From Triops longicaudatus (lineage: Eukaryota > Arthropoda > Branchiopoda > Notostraca > Triopsidae): 64,000 nucleotides of DNA. Under the pieces are notes generated by a model. The model was not told the DNA's origin and made no database searches. It saw nothing but the letters and a program-made list of their open reading frames with translations. The position numbers were made by a program, and so were the translations under genes. Shown here in pieces: positions 24,379 through 37,885 of this stretch. The stretch's first letter is position 1. The number at the start of each line of letters is the position of its first letter. The DNA lies in NCBI GenBank assembly GCA_022885665.1, contig JAGQDJ010000101.1:248001-312000 (forward strand), written 5' to 3'.

Positions 24379-27086
24379 TCAAAGGTGATGGCGAGGCTTA
24401 GAATGGTCTCTGCTTCTGGCCCCGGGACCTGATCCTAATTCGTAATAGCGATGACTATCTCGTGACCTATAACCTCGAGTTTCTGTACCTCCTCCACGAG
24501 TAGTTTTGGCACGCACGCCGGTACGCTCGCTATCGTTGGCCGTGTCCAGCAAACTTTCCACCGATTTGTGCTCTACCGAAACGCGGCATTTCATACTATC
24601 TGATTTCTGAGCCAGCAATAAATCCTCGGCTGACTTGGGCAATGGCCGCCAGTAATAATCTTTGAAGGCGCTGACGTGTTCCGGGTAAAAAATTAAGCGG
24701 CCTTGGTCATGGTGCCCTGGCTGGGTACGTCGAAGTTGGGAACCGCTGGGACCGCAACTGGTTTGCCGGTTATACTTTCTGGGGTCTGTTTTGACTGGAC
24801 TCATGGGCGCTTTGTAATTGTAGCCGAAGCCGTAACCTCCGTATGCTCTCGCCGTAAAGCCTTCTGGAGCGTACCCGCGAAACTGCGAAAAAAGCAATAA
24901 TAGATTATTTCGTGCGCAGAAGTGTTATAAAGTTAATACTAAGCTTATGCTATTAATTTTATTAGTGATGGTTTTCCTCACCCTCGACATTTGACATTTT
25001 GAAACAAAGAGAAGCCATACAGCGTTGCTATATTCACGATTTGTATATCCGGTGGTAGAGATAGCTACAGCTAAATCTCCGACCGAAGTGTCTCAGTTGT
25101 CTATGCGTCGTGTAAAACTTCTGTGAATCTATGGTGCTTGAACGTTTCGTACGATGTTTTGCAACTTAGGCTGAGCTTAATTTTTTTTTTTGGTAATGTT
25201 CGGTTATATATATTAATTTTAACATAAAAAATCTAGCACCCTTTTTCAAGAAAAATAGTGAAATCGGACTTAATTTAAATTTGAATAAAGTTTTACTCAT
25301 CATACATTATTTTTTACTACTATCTCGCATTGTTGGCTAAATCCTGATTTTATCGGCCTCGAAGAACTTTTCGGTCAAAATTTATGACTTTATGTGTTGC
25401 AAAAGGCTGGCGTCACAATTGGTCCGAGTCTCAATTAATGAAACTAAGGAAACTTCAAGTTATTCTTTTTTAGGGTAACTCCAAATACAATACAATAAAG
25501 ATTCCATTTTAAACCATAGAACCAATGACATCAGGTTAAATATAAATAAAAACAACAGCTAAAATGCAACTGTTTGACGAAACCTCTCCCAATTCACAAA
25601 GGCATTGGATACGTAATGTACCGGTAGCCTATTTTCCGGAAGAACGTGGGATAAAATTTAACATTCCATAACCGGTCCAATCAGCCGTCAGCTAAATTTG
25701 AAAAAACTAACACGCAGTTCTTCGTAATACGAGTTAACGTAAAGCATGCTACCTTTAAAGATAGTGATTTAGTCAAAACTAGATTGTGGATTCCTTCCAT
25801 TCGCCCAACTTGTTGGGGTAGGGTGAATAAAGGTAAAAAACGTGGTTACATGAAGGGAGTTATATCTAATTACCTATCAGGATTTACGTATTAAGATTAT
25901 TGTACAGAAATGCTGTGCAAGTACCTCTTGGCATTTGAGCCGACTTTGCCTTGGAGTTTCACCCCATTCAGGATCACAGATCTGTTAAAAAAAAGGATAT
26001 GACGAGGTGTAATTGACGCAAAAAGACACAGCCAGCGGATTATGAGTAGTAAAAGCTGTTGATAAATTGCAGGTATAAATTACTTGCGTTTGAAGTTTAG
26101 CCTTATCAGCCAACATCTGATTCTGGAAATCCGCACTTGAACTTGAAGATAATGACGCTCGAGGTGGTTTAATCCATTCCTGACAGTCCACATAGCAAGA
26201 ACGAGGTGTCTGATCTTTGTGCTCTTTGTATCCTTTGTCCATCTTATCTTTGTGATAATCGTAGAGCTCTTGTAAGCACCTACACCCATAGGCACCGCAA
26301 AAGTAAGATGGTTGTGGTGAAGCTTGCGAATTACGTCGGTCAACCAAACACTTCTCCACTGGAGGAGACAGTGTGTGCTGAATGGCACGTTTGTTTTCCT
26401 CCGGTTGGTGGAGTGAGTACCGTCTTTCTTTATTCCTGGCTGGTCGACAGCCGTTTCGCTCGTAGATTGCCGCCCAAAAACTCCGTTCTTTATCACAGAG
26501 TTCGTTGTACTGGTTGATGCGGTCTTTCAAGGAGCCTTGCAATTTGATGTACCGCATATGCAGTTCCACCTTCGCAAAGATCATTGCAATCATTCCATAT
26601 CTCCACTTTCTCTATACCTTGCGTACACAATCTTCAAAAATCACCACCATGCGCATCCGGACGTCACAACTCTGGATAAAAGCCACGATGGTCTGATGGT
26701 CAGCTTTTTCCATGTCCTGCCCATTAATGGACACTATAACATCGCCTGATCCAGAGGAAGAAACAAAAAATTAAAAGAGAAGAAAGGAAATCTTTCCGTT
26801 CCACCCTGCCATAGCAATATTGAATACCGATTCGTAGCCCCGCTTTAAAGGCCGGTCCATCTTCTTCCACTGAATCAACGTAGGTTATAGTTTCCACCTC
26901 CTTTTCTGAACGATAATGGATGCCATAGCTCTATTTTTTTTAAAAAAAAATCCATAACCTGTACACTTATTACTGAGAAGAAAAAAAAGTCTGAAGCCAA
27001 AATACTTGTAACGTGAAGCCAAAGGACCCATTTTTACGTTCGACTATAATCGTTCGCCTGCCACGCTCATCCTCAGGCCTAGTCAT
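24379..27086 (-). CDS. TAMALIN: Tamalin (GRASP)/cytohesin-interacting-protein-like PDZ scaffold
   Basis: Exons: 27006-27086, 26828-26930, 26618-26745, 26084-26569, 25925-25981 and 24379-24882, giving 452 aa. Residues 11-104 form one PDZ domain: RRTIIVERKNGSFGFTLQ contains the carboxylate-binding GFTL loop, followed by VDSVEEDGPAFKAGLRIGD and VIVSINGQDMEKADHQTIV. A coiled-coil segment follows at once (VELHMRYIKLQGSLKDRI), as in tamalin and CYTIP, where it binds cytohesin Arf-GEFs; these scaffolds link receptors to Arf signalling. The C-terminal half is low complexity: a Cys-containing patch (CGAYGCRCLQELYDYHK), a Gly/Tyr-rich stretch and an Arg/Ser-rich end in -KPRHHL. Intron 3 is only 48 bp, with an in-frame stop that requires its removal. 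The start ATG is followed directly by the PDZ. Confidence 0.9.
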
Positions 27087-27340
27087 GGTTTTAGGAAGCA
27101 ATTAAGATAGCCGACCACCACCAGTGTATACTATTTCAATCTCAGCACCAGAGTTACATTCCGTCTGCTGCCTTCTTGTATTCCCCCTTGTTCAGTCAAT
27201 CGCTCGTTACCCTTCGTTCCAAGCGCCAAAATAGAAACTCCCTTGAAATCAATGATAGAGCGCCTGCTCTGTACATAACACTACGCGCAGGTCATAGAAT
27301 TCACTCCCTTCATTAAAAAAAAAATTAAAAAATATGGCTT

Positions 27341-29871
27341 TTAAGTCTTCTCCTCGGGAACACACACTGGCGTATAACGAGGAATATACGTCAAAACAAT
27401 TTTCTGCTTAGTTTTCAGTATAATCTCCCCACTTAACGTAAGTTCGGAAGGAACCAGCTCGGCGCTGAACTCGAACGCTCGCAAAAGTGTGCTTAGGATC
27501 ACCTTCTCTTCCAATAAAGCGAAATGCTTGCCTGTTTTGGTACAATTCTTAGTCACAAATCACTTTATAATTAATATTATATTCACCTATGCAATTTCGC
27601 GGCCCACCACTGAACGGTACATAACTGAACAGATGTAAATCATTCAAGCCATTCTCGAAACGCTCTGGGCGGAACGCAAAAGGTTCTGCGAAGTGATTTT
27701 TATTATGCAGGACGCCAAATAATGATATGTACACTATTGCGCCTGCTGATAGTTTGTATCCACCTGTATATGATCGTTAGCTTTCAATGGATTGTGCCGT
27801 CATATAAAATTGTAGCGGAACATAAATAAAGAATACACATATAAAATACATACAAACTTGGGTATCCTGTGATAAAGTCCGACCAATATACGGAACCGTT
27901 GAGTATAAGCGTAAGGATTCTTTAATGCAACAATCCAGCCAACGTAATTTGTTCAAATTCTCAAGGGTCAACGAAACTGAAGTTTCGGCGTTTTCAAACA
28001 CGGATTGTATCTCTTCGTAAGCACGCTTCTGATATTCAGGATGGCTGGCCAGAGAATATAAGGCAAACATGACCGAAGTTGCTACTGTATCGTGACCCTG
28101 AAATTCCATGTCACAGCAAATCGCCGATACGAGAATAGTTTTATGTGCCCTACCGCAAATATCAAATTCTCCAATTCCTCCTTTAACTCTGCTATTGAAA
28201 GTGCGACGTCTTGGTTAAGCACCCTAGGCAACATTCGATCCAGAAAGGAAAATCCATTTCTCGGACTTGCTATTCTCACGTTGATCACCTAACAAAGCAT
28301 GAATGCGTGATTACCGATCATGCGATGAATGGGAAATAAAGGGAAGATGCCTCATTACTTCTTCAAGGTGATCATGGATTGTTCGCAGAATTTGACGATT
28401 GATCTTTCCAAGGGTAGTGAAACGAAATATCACATCTGGCCACAGCCAAGGGCTAAAAACCCTTTTATGTAAAATCTCCCTTCCCCTTTCACACGTTTCA
28501 GAATTAGAGTGTGACTATACTAACATTATACGTACTTATAGACCGCTCGGACGTATTCATTATTACACCTTTCCTGTGCATGTAAACAAACTCCTGTTGC
28601 AGATTCTTGCATGTAGATGAAAAAATCAACTTAGTAGGAACGTTTGAAAGGTAAATTGACAGTTAAAGTCTCTTCGGCTGGTAGCATAACCCACAAATAT
28701 GGACTGTTTTCCCATCTAACCATGATTAGGAGTCACGATAAATAGCAGTTCACACTACGTGAGTTATCCTGTAAGCCTTCAACCAAGAGCGCCGTACGAA
28801 ACCAGGTCATGACTTCGGTAATCGCTATACGAAATTTTTTAACGTTCTTAGATAAAATGAGGCATGACGATTTTACGCCTTATTTACGAAGAATGCATCT
28901 GATGATTCTCGACAAACTTGCTTAAAGACGTCATCGACGCCTGGCGACTAAAGTCTTTACCTCAGTTGACAAAGCATTGTAAAATAACACGAAAAAGTGT
29001 TAAAATTCTAAAGCAGCTTCGTGAGTGAACTAGTTAGGAAGTAATTACGCTGGACAAGTCGCGGAGTATAAACAAGGCGTGAGTATTCTTACCGTAAATA
29101 ATATCCAAAGTACATAATGAGACGTCATCATAAACTTGGAACGTCCCTCGATCTTTTCCGAGTCTGTTAAAAAGCTTCTCCTTCAGCAATTGCGCGTGAA
29201 AATGAAAGATTTGTAAGTAGTCTTTCAATGCCTTTTTATGAAACAAAACATTAAGAATGTGTCGGTGCCTCTTCCAAATCTCTCCTAGAAATACAGCGAA
29301 ATGTATCCCGAAATAGCTCTTGTCTAAATTTAGTTTTTTAGAAACAACCCCTTCGTAGTAACCTACCCGAATTGGTGGCCAAACCGTTGCCAAGCCAGGG
29401 ACACATGAGTGAGTAATCTGGACTGCGTTGGATCTGATTTGCATTTCCCAAAATTGCCTAACCGATCGTGTTAAGTAACATAAACCCCTTTTTCAATTTA
29501 GATTAAGAACATAATTAAACTCCTCATCCGTACTTGCGCTGCTTCAGGGCTCGTCAAGACCCAACAGGGTGTCATTCCAATGAATATACGATAGACTGGT
29601 CCATATAATTGCGGCCATTTAACACTCAAACGGTGTAAAAGATCTACAAGGTAAATCCTCTCTTTCTGACAAAGTAGTACTTCGCTAAAGAATAATCTTT
29701 TTTACCATCAGGGCAGACTGTCAAATCCAAAATATTTCCCACAAAAGGTAATCCCCGCGGTCCTGGAAAATTTCCTCGAATTCCACCATAATACTTTGCA
29801 AATGCGGCCACGATAATTATAAGGACAAAAATCACCCAAAAGCGAAGATTAAACAAGAAGAGTTCGGCCAT
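27341..29871 (-). CDS. Cytochrome P450, CYP4 clan
   Basis: Microsomal haem monooxygenase. Exons: 29706-29871, 29534-29643, 29367-29457, 29093-29284, 28536-28605, 28359-28485, 28154-28288, 27854-28097, 27587-27763 and 27341-27531, giving 500 aa. An N-terminal membrane anchor (residues 5-27) leads into the proline-rich hinge FPGPRGLPFVGN. Next are CPWLGNGLATNSG and ESATGVCLHAQERCNNEYV, both CYP4-like. The I-helix is AGHDTVAT (about residues 297-304), the ExxR is ESLR (about 357-360), and the haem loop is FSGGPRNCIG with Cys about 436 as axial ligand. The CYP4-type Glu before GHDT is Ala here, so covalent haem attachment is not expected. CYP4 enzymes usually hydroxylate fatty acids and related lipids; the substrate cannot be read here. 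The ATG at 29871 precedes the anchor directly, and a TATAAAGT lies about 180 bp upstream. All key residues are present and nothing is truncated. Confidence 0.95.
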
Positions 29872-30348
29872 TTTGGCTGCCACTCTAATACTAAATTTGG
29901 CCCAAGTTTAGGAATGACAAGATCAGAACTTTTGATTAACTTCTGCCAACGTCAGTACAACGTTATAAACAACCCAAATTGTTTCACGGCCTTAAACGTG
30001 TACCGCATTCTCGTCATACATTATGTAAAGCTCGAAACGGGACACAAAAAACTTTATATGTGTATACATAGAGAAATGCTCTAGGACATTTCCTTTTCAA
30101 ATCGAAAAATAGTTTTTAAGCTCAGAGCCTTGGGACTAAGCTGTAGAATTTTCGATCAAAGTTGTACAAAACTAAAACTACTGCGACGTGAATTTGTCAA
30201 AGGGAGAAGGAAAGGAGGTATGGCCTGTCAAAATTGAAACCCACGACAAAAACAGAAAACAAAATCAAATTTTCTCCCCCGTGCAAAGGACACACTTGAG
30301 ATAATAACCTTTAAATTTTCCCATTTGAAAAACAATATGCTTCTGTAG
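29872..30348. other. Short intergenic spacer between P450 and FAM117-like genes
   Basis: 477 bp between two minus-strand genes. It holds the P450 promoter region, with TATAAAGT on the minus strand at 30051-30058, and the 3'UTR of the upstream gene. Confidence 0.5.
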
Positions 30349-32499
30349 CTAATCCACATTTCCAGGTTCACTCTGTACATCACGAAGCGCAGGCCCGGAT
30401 CTTTCATAATCCGGCGGCAAACTAATGGACCGTTCGGTACTCAACGCGGGTTTATACAAGGGACAAAAGGCTGAACGCGAACTGGGCTGTAGCACGAATC
30501 CAACGTTAGGTTTCAAGGGAGACCATTCAGGTTCTCTTGCACGTGATGTTGCTCTGCAAAAAAAAAATAAAAAAATAAAAAATGGCCTTAATCCCAATGC
30601 TCCATAAAATCCTCCAGTAACAACTTTTCTACTGGCGGCTCTACTACCGTGTCAACTTACTTTCCTTCTTCTGCTGATTTCAGCGTAATCTTTTCGCAGC
30701 CATCAGGCGGTTCCCGGCACAAGAAGCCTCGCATTTGAGGCGAAGTACCAAATGCACTTTTGCCATGGCTCCGTTCCAATTCAGGAGAGAACGACGTAGG
30801 CGGCGAATAGGACGGATAGGGGCACCCTAACTTGCCATAAAAAGGGTAACAATTACCACACGCCCACCCCAAAAGACACTGTTTACCCCCGAACAGGGGT
30901 GTAGACCAAATAAACATACCTTGGTCGTCTTGACTCTGACTTGGCGGCCTCGACGCGTCTAATGGTCCCAAGAGTAAAGGTGAGTTTGAATGGCACGGAG
31001 AAGACGATCCTACAAAAATAAAAAAAGAAAGAGAAAATCCCCTCACTCGTAAATGATAAACTTCACCCAAGCCAGCTAGGGAGGGACAATCTTGTTTATT
31101 TACTTTACCTGAACCCGAGTTTTGGTTTTCAAACGGAGTTTGAGTATCCACTGAACGTCTCATTTTGAATAAGTCTGCAATGGGAGCTCGATGCCCGTCC
31201 GGCGTCGGAGCTCTCAACTGGAACGTCAAAACAGCATTAGATAAGCAGACAGGAATGTATACATGTTTTACGCTCTTTTTGTTTCAGCAAAAAGAATTTG
31301 CTCCTTTTTTTCGCAGTTTTATTTAGCAAAAGGGCAATGTCGCACTTACTTTGCCATTAAAGCCTTCTACTTCACGTTCATCAAATTCGTTTAAAACCAA
31401 GCGTTCGATTTCGAGATTAAAGCCTTCGACAGAATTCCTGACACGGGGAGTTGGCGGGCCTTTTGGCACTGGAATCGCTCGCGAAGACACAAAAATCCCA
31501 CCAGCCATGGTGGAGCTCGCACTTGCAATTCCTTCTTCGAACGTGCTATCGTCCTCGTTCACGTCTTGGGGCGACTGCTGGGACTCGACGATAGCGCCCA
31601 AGGATTGCGGGTAAGACACGGTCGTATTGGTGGCAATGGCCACTCGCGACGGCGAAAGCAAACTCGAGGAGGCGGAAGAGGCATTCGAAGGATTCGCATT
31701 CGAAGGGATCATAAGCTGTTGAAAGGGCGATAAAGGGTAGCGGGGTAGCCGTTGTCTGGAATACTTTTCCCACTCGGAAACCTCTTGCCGTCTAAACAAA
31801 GCATAGCCTCTTCTATCGTCGGCCCAATCGTCTGGGGTCTACATTTTATCCCCCAAACCAGCACCACAAACACAAACACGTACGTAAACAAAAATGTGTA
31901 AGTCGCAGAAACATGTGTGCATGTGTGTTGATGGAGTGTTTTTAAATGATTTACCTGTGTGGCTTTATCCACAAATAACTTTTGGCAATAAGTAAAGCAT
32001 TCGCGAGGCCAATGCCCACCGAGATAAATCGCATCTAGCGATGCCGTGCGACGGATGACAGGACCCGTTGGGCAATGGGCAGCGACAGTAGGCCTATCCA
32101 AAGTGCGACTCTTTTCCGCTAAAGAAGTGGGAAGGAGAAAAAAGGGGACAAGCCAGATGTTAAAATGCAGTACAAGGATAAGGAAATGTGATAAAAAATT
32201 ATACTTTTTAATACGGGCGAACCTTGTCCTAGCCGTAGAGGGGATTTTCGAGTACGGAACTCGGGAGAGGCCCGGCTGCCTCTCAGGGCTGGAGATTGTC
32301 GAGGACTAGGTAAGACGTTGGGAGACACCAATGGTCTGGATGGACTGGTCTTGGCGTTATTGGCATTGTCAGTTGCTGGGGCAAATGCACTGCTTTGCAT
32401 GAAGGAGACGGGCAAAGTTGCTCGCAATGGTCCACTTTTGGTGGCACTGGTCGAAGGAGAACCATTCCTCCGAACGCGTTGAGATCCAAAGCCTGACAT
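30349..32499 (-). CDS. FAM117/GLCCI1-family protein
   Basis: Exons: 32205-32499, 31955-32118, 31350-31838, 31109-31217, 30920-31009, 30661-30826 and 30349-30553, all in phase, giving 505 aa, within the family range (human FAM117A 453, GLCCI1 547, FAM117B 589). The family signature is clear at about residues 119-150: VIRRTASLDAIYLGGHWPRE, then DKATQTPDDWADD, comparable to RRTSSLDTI...GQWPRD...KDKATQT. The conserved C-terminal block TPDGHRAPIADLF followed by RRSVDTQTP lies at about 321-344. The rest is Ser/Pro-rich and disordered, with a basic N-terminus (SPRQSPALRGSRASPEFRTR). The biochemical role of the family is poorly known; the vertebrate GLCCI1 name refers to glucocorticoid induction. It is the first of three head-to-tail minus-strand genes. 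Confidence 0.88.
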
Positions 32500-34887
32500 G
32501 GTTTCACCTTACGATAGGGTTCGGATGGTTTCTAATTTAATAGTACGGCACATTGAGCGTTCTGGGTTCCCAACGCCTGTCAAAGTTTGTACAGTGCAAA
32601 CTTGTAACTCAGCTTTTGTGTAAGGATTCTGATTGAGGTACGGAATCTCTCCTTTGCAACTGCTTGTGATCCCAGAGCACTATAATGTTCAAAGAACTTA
32701 CTTCAACACAAGGTTGGTGACAAGTAATTTTAGACCTAAACGTAGCACTGATTACTAAAAAGTGATATAAATGTAAGAAGTCGGTGTGATAAGCTTACAC
32801 TTTCTTGACAATATCCTGCCGAAGAAGGAACCACCACCAGGACACAGTAACCCACAACCTTCTTCTGCCTAAAGTACTCGTAAACAAAACTCACGACAGA
32901 CAAAGAGAAGCGAGTCCACTGGCAGAACCCAAGCCGAACTCGACTCGTCAGCGCTGGCGGTGTTGGTTACGGCCAAGCGCGCCTATTACGAATAAATCGA
33001 AGTCACTGGCCTAACGAACTGTATGCAGGGTTTACTTAGATCTCTATCGCTGCACTCTAACGTTAATTAAACAGCCTTTTGTTCAGATCTTTAAGCGAGA
33101 AGATAAGATTATTTTTACTTAATCAGAAAGTCAACAATATCCTGTATTTTTATAAGAAAAATTTTCCCAAACCCGATTGTTTTCTGTGTCTTCAGTACAG
33201 GTCTTGGTAATCGAGATACCTTAATTGTAGTCTTCAAATGTTATCGTCCTTCTGCAACTTAACACCTGTTTGATTCGGAGACTTTCCCACTATGATGCCA
33301 CAACCAACAAGTATTTTTTCAACGAATAAAACTCACAGCGGTTATCGCAGCGGTCGTACTACGTGGAATACGCTAATGCAATGAAAGCGAGCGACACATG
33401 GTTTCATTTATATACGCGAAATAAGACAAGAATGCTTTATGGTGAATGGAAGGTGCAGAACGACTCTGTAGTGGATTTATTAACACTGTTCGTACATAGT
33501 TATAGGGATACTAAATTTTGAAAAGCGCAATGCAAGCTGAACAACTCACCACGTTAGCAAACCTGTTTGCTGAAGTGTTTTACTGTTCAGAAAAAGTGTA
33601 TGTCAAATTTTAGGAGAAGCGAATAAAATGAAACAAAGAATAGGAGCCAATGAAAAGGCGCTCTTCAAAATAAAGTTCACTTGCGTGAGCGTACGCCGAT
33701 ACGATATTCTCGATCTCGACCTAAAAAGTCATAACCTATCTGAACGTGTTCACTGTTGTGTAACTGCCGTGTATTTGAAATGATAACTACTGCCGGGCCC
33801 TTAACTGCTATTGTTTTTATTCTCACGAGTCCCATATTCTTTACACGAAATAGTTCCGCTTAATTAGTCAATATAGTGCCGAATTGCACTAGAAAATAAT
33901 GAAATATTCCTCAATTTAGTGATCCCAGTAACCTTCTTGTTATACAGAAAGCCAATCGTCTCCAACAATAGGAACTTCACGAGGAGTTTTAAGGTAGCTG
34001 TTGAAACATAGTCGCCAAAATGTTTACAAACCAGTAAGCGTACCTGAACTTCTCAGAAAGGGTTCGGTAACCAAGAAAATTCGCAGGGGAAACTCGCGCA
34101 TGAGCACATTGTAGGAGGTAAAATGCGATGTAATATTTAAAATTATCCTTGGATAGTTTTGGTAAAAAGAATGCGATCAAGCACGGAAGAAAACGACCGT
34201 ATTCATATACATGTAGGTGTCGAATGTTTGACATGTCACACGTGATACTGCGAGCACATTCCGCGTATTATTACGGAAAATCCCAGCTTGCATTCTCAGA
34301 AATTTGCCTGAACCCTTCCGAAACGAGCTTCTCGCATAAATTGTAGCTGCACAACGCGTAAGAAAATTAGGTTCAAACCACATATAACTTTAATGGAAGA
34401 CAAACGAAAAGAATAAAAACAAATAAACAGAAATAACGCTGCAAACTTGCAATTATGAACTCATGTCGCTCTCTTTTACTTTTCAAATAACCACATTCTA
34501 TTTTACAGTTTGACGCGCCAATATGCAAAAATTAATAGAACCAGCTTAGCCAGTTTAGAATATTACCCTATACATTGGTTATGTTTGCCTTTTCGCTTAA
34601 CATGACAAACACTGATGAAAACAAAATGAAGGACAAATAATTATAAAGACCACGAAATTCAAGTGCCAAGGTTACAAAGCCGAGAAATCATGTGCATTAT
34701 TCGCAGTTTCATCGCCATGCTGGTCCATTTTGAAAAAGAGCGCTTTCTGACCACCGCACTAATATATTCATAGGTTCCTTCTACTTCTTCTTAGACCCGG
34801 TGCCAATGGTAAAATATTTTCCCTTTTTGAAGTTTTCTGCTGATTATCGCACAGAAAATAGTTCCTGAGTACTAGTCATTCGGTAGG
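32500..34887. other. Intergenic, about 2.4 kb
   Basis: Between the 3' end of the DNAJB6-like gene and the start of the FAM117-like gene. Short open frames (32805-33014, 34149-34346) lack splice context and protein motifs. I see nothing supportable. Confidence 0.45.
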
Positions 34888-37689
34888 TCAATATGTTAAG
34901 CGCTGAGGCACTCCATTCACTTCTTTTGACTTCAAAATCCCGTTTTCCGTCACCGTCACCGTTTCCACGCCATTTTCGGTTACCCTGGCAAAGAACGAAA
35001 AATCAAGCCAATCAATAATTCCGCCTTGTTTTTCAAATTGGCGAAGAAATGAACGAAAAAGACTCAGTTAAATTTGTTACCTTTTCGTAACTACTTTCTT
35101 GCCATTCACCATGCGCGTAGTAGTGGACGTTCGCTTGATCGCTCCAGAACCGCCAGCCACAGGAGCCGCCGAACCAAAGGTAGTCGTAGAACAAAAACTG
35201 CTGGAATTGCCGGCGAGGAAAGGATCACGATTGAAAAAGTCATCCAGCATTCCCATGCCACCCATTCCCATCGGACCCATTCCGAAACCAAAGGGAGAGA
35301 ACAATTGTGTTGACAATTGGCTACTTTGAGGACGTGAACTTGAGTGGCCATGAGCATTACGAGCTCGTGAATTTCGACTACGAGGGCCTATAAAACGCAA
35401 ATAAAACAATACAACAATAAAAACGGGTCTTATTATACGTACCTTCTTACAAGAAAGGTAACGACAACAATCCCTAAAACTGTTTTGGAATCATCATTCG
35501 TAAATATCTCTAACAACTTCTTTCGTCTGAGCTTAAGATATGCCCCTAGCCTTGCGGAAAATTGGATATTGTATCACTATACAACGACGGGTTTCCCCCA
35601 CCGTGTAACCAGACTACCGTCACGAAAAACGTTAACGGCACACAACGCGGAAAACTGGTATAAATAAAAATGACTGTTCCACATTTCAATACTTTTTTTT
35701 CGGTTGTTAAGGACATTATAAGCGATATAGTACTCTGATCGAACTTACGTTCAATCCAGAGTAATCTTATTTCATATCACCTCATGACTTGCACTCCGCC
35801 ATGTGCACTGTCCTGCCATCTACCGCTTTCATTTCTGGTGTCCTGTTGCAAGTGGAATGTCTACAAAACTTATCTACTGACGAAAAGAGAATATTTTCTT
35901 AACAATTTTATATTAACACAACATCTCAGAATTCGTAACAGAAAGATTTTGTATAGTTTTAACAAAAAAAGGCTCAACGGCGGCACGTCTTTAGCACGAT
36001 GCCACAACACGATAAGTTTATAACGAATATAACTAATCGGATGTGATTGTTAGCTACAATAAAAAATAAATAATAACGCTTACACCTTTCAAATACTTTT
36101 CTTCTTTCTCTACTAACATCTTTTATCCTTCAGCCACCTTATTTTCCCTACCCTTTTCCCTTGTTTGTTTGACCTCATTTACCTAGGTGGCACTGGTGAC
36201 GATGTTCAAATTTATGCAACCGACAGTAGGCGCGAGCCCATCTTGGGAAAATAAATAAATAATAATACGGCAACCCTGATGTAAGAGACAAAAAGCCAGC
36301 TGAAATCTACATTCTATGAATCACGCCTAACAGGGCCCCTAAAATCACAAAATACGCTCATGTAAATTGATGGACATGAAATACGACGAAGAACACTATA
36401 ATATATCAACACAAAAATGGTTAAGAAAATACGTAATGTATACAGAAGCCTTTAACGTAATGAAGAGACAAATAAAACCGAGCATGGGTAAAAAAATAAT
36501 CGCCAAATTAAAGGGGATTATTTTCAACTACTGCGATAATTATTGTGATCTTCCTCTACTACTTTATTAACGACTTTTCTACTACTGAGCAATTTAAAAT
36601 TACCTTCGAATATCTCGTTGATAAAGTCTGCAATAGGATCATCACGGAAAAAGTCCCGAAATACGTCTTCAGGGTCACGGAACGAAAAATCAGGGAACCC
36701 GAATCCGAATGGACTAAAATCGAAGCCAAATGCGAAATCGTCGGCCGGGGACCGCCCACTCGGCCGCCCAGCATTATTATTCAGGCCTTCCTTGCCATAC
36801 TGATCATAAACCCGGCGTTTCTTGTCTATTGGATATAATAATAAATAATTTTAGATCTTCTATTACATAACGAAGGAAACTGAGCACCCAAGGGGTACCG
36901 CAATCCGGTGCCAGCAGCAGAGATTAGGGGAGGAGGTAGACCTGCTAGCAGACAAGCGGTCATTATGCAAGATTAATCGCTTAAGGTTGTTTGGACGTTG
37001 GAGTATTTTTCAGCCATCCAACAAAAAAACTCAAAAATGGAACTCCATGCGAAACGTTAGTCCGTGCATTTCTTTCCCCACAAGGAAGTTTAGATGAGCA
37101 AATCTGTAACAATTCCGCGGTGTGCGTCTACGATACAATACCAAAAAGTCGTCGGAAAAGAGAAGAAACAGAAAAGCCCGGTCCTGGGTATGAATAAGTT
37201 CGCTGAGGACGAGGCCCGGAACGAAACTGAGTCGAATGACCGGTTCCTCCCTTGTTGGCCTTCTCCTGCTGCTGTTGGCACCAGGAATCATAGCGAGCCC
37301 GTTTGACTTCTTTAAAGACGGAAAAAAGTGCCCCGCCCCCACCATAGTACAAATATAAGGATTAAGCTCCCCCCAAACAAGTCGCCGCAACATACAACAG
37401 CAGCAAAATTATAAATTTCAATAGAAATTTCTAGAACAAGATAATCCTTTTACCATCTGACAAGACTTCATACGCTTCGGAGAGTTCTTTGAACCGAATC
37501 GTTGCTTCTTCCTGATTGTCAGGATTCTTGTCCGGATGCCATATCAATGCTAGACGCCGGTACCTAAATATTACATAACATAAATCAAAACCAAAAGGCT
37601 TGTAGTTATACAACAATTGCTTACGCTTTCTTGATTTCAACAGTTGTGGCTGTTTTAGGCAACTCGAGGACTTTGTAGTAATCCACCAT
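34888..37689 (-). CDS. DNAJB6: DNAJB6-like J-domain co-chaperone
   Basis: HSP40 that stimulates Hsp70 and, in the DNAJB6/B8 subgroup, suppresses aggregation of polyglutamine proteins. Exons: 37625-37689, 37454-37563, 36604-36825, 35081-35387 and 34888-34984, giving 266 aa. The J-domain is at residues 1-70 with HPD at 31-33 (ALIWHPDKNPDNQEEA). A Gly/Phe-rich linker (FDFSPFGFGFPDFSFRD) follows, then a Ser/Thr-rich stretch (SSSFCSTTTFGS) of the type that mediates aggregation suppression. The C-terminal strand repeat is KRTSTTTRMVNGKKVVTKRV then TENGVETVTV, ending GVPQRLTY, as in DNAJB6. The ATG is in a strong context (CCACCATGG). An acceptor TTGTTCTAG lies 26 nt upstream of it, so the leader is spliced; see the possible fusion with the upstream gene. 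Confidence 0.94.
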
Positions 37690-37885
37690 GGTGGGTCCCG
37701 GAGAGGACTTCCGTTCTAGAACAAAATCAATGATATAATTATTTGATCTTCATCATACAATAGTGTACATGAATATCTTAGCGAGAAACAAAATACAGTG
37801 TCTAGAGAGCTCTGCATATTCTATTCCTTGTAAGATGTAAATTGTTTCGCAAGACAGGTTAGTAGAAAAAGGGAAAACTTATGTG

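Noticed and set aside
28640..28830. P450-like segment (VRWENSPYLW) inside P450 intron 4
   Set aside because: Resembles the NPWLW region only loosely and is out of order; exon 4 joins directly to the ESATG exon in phase.
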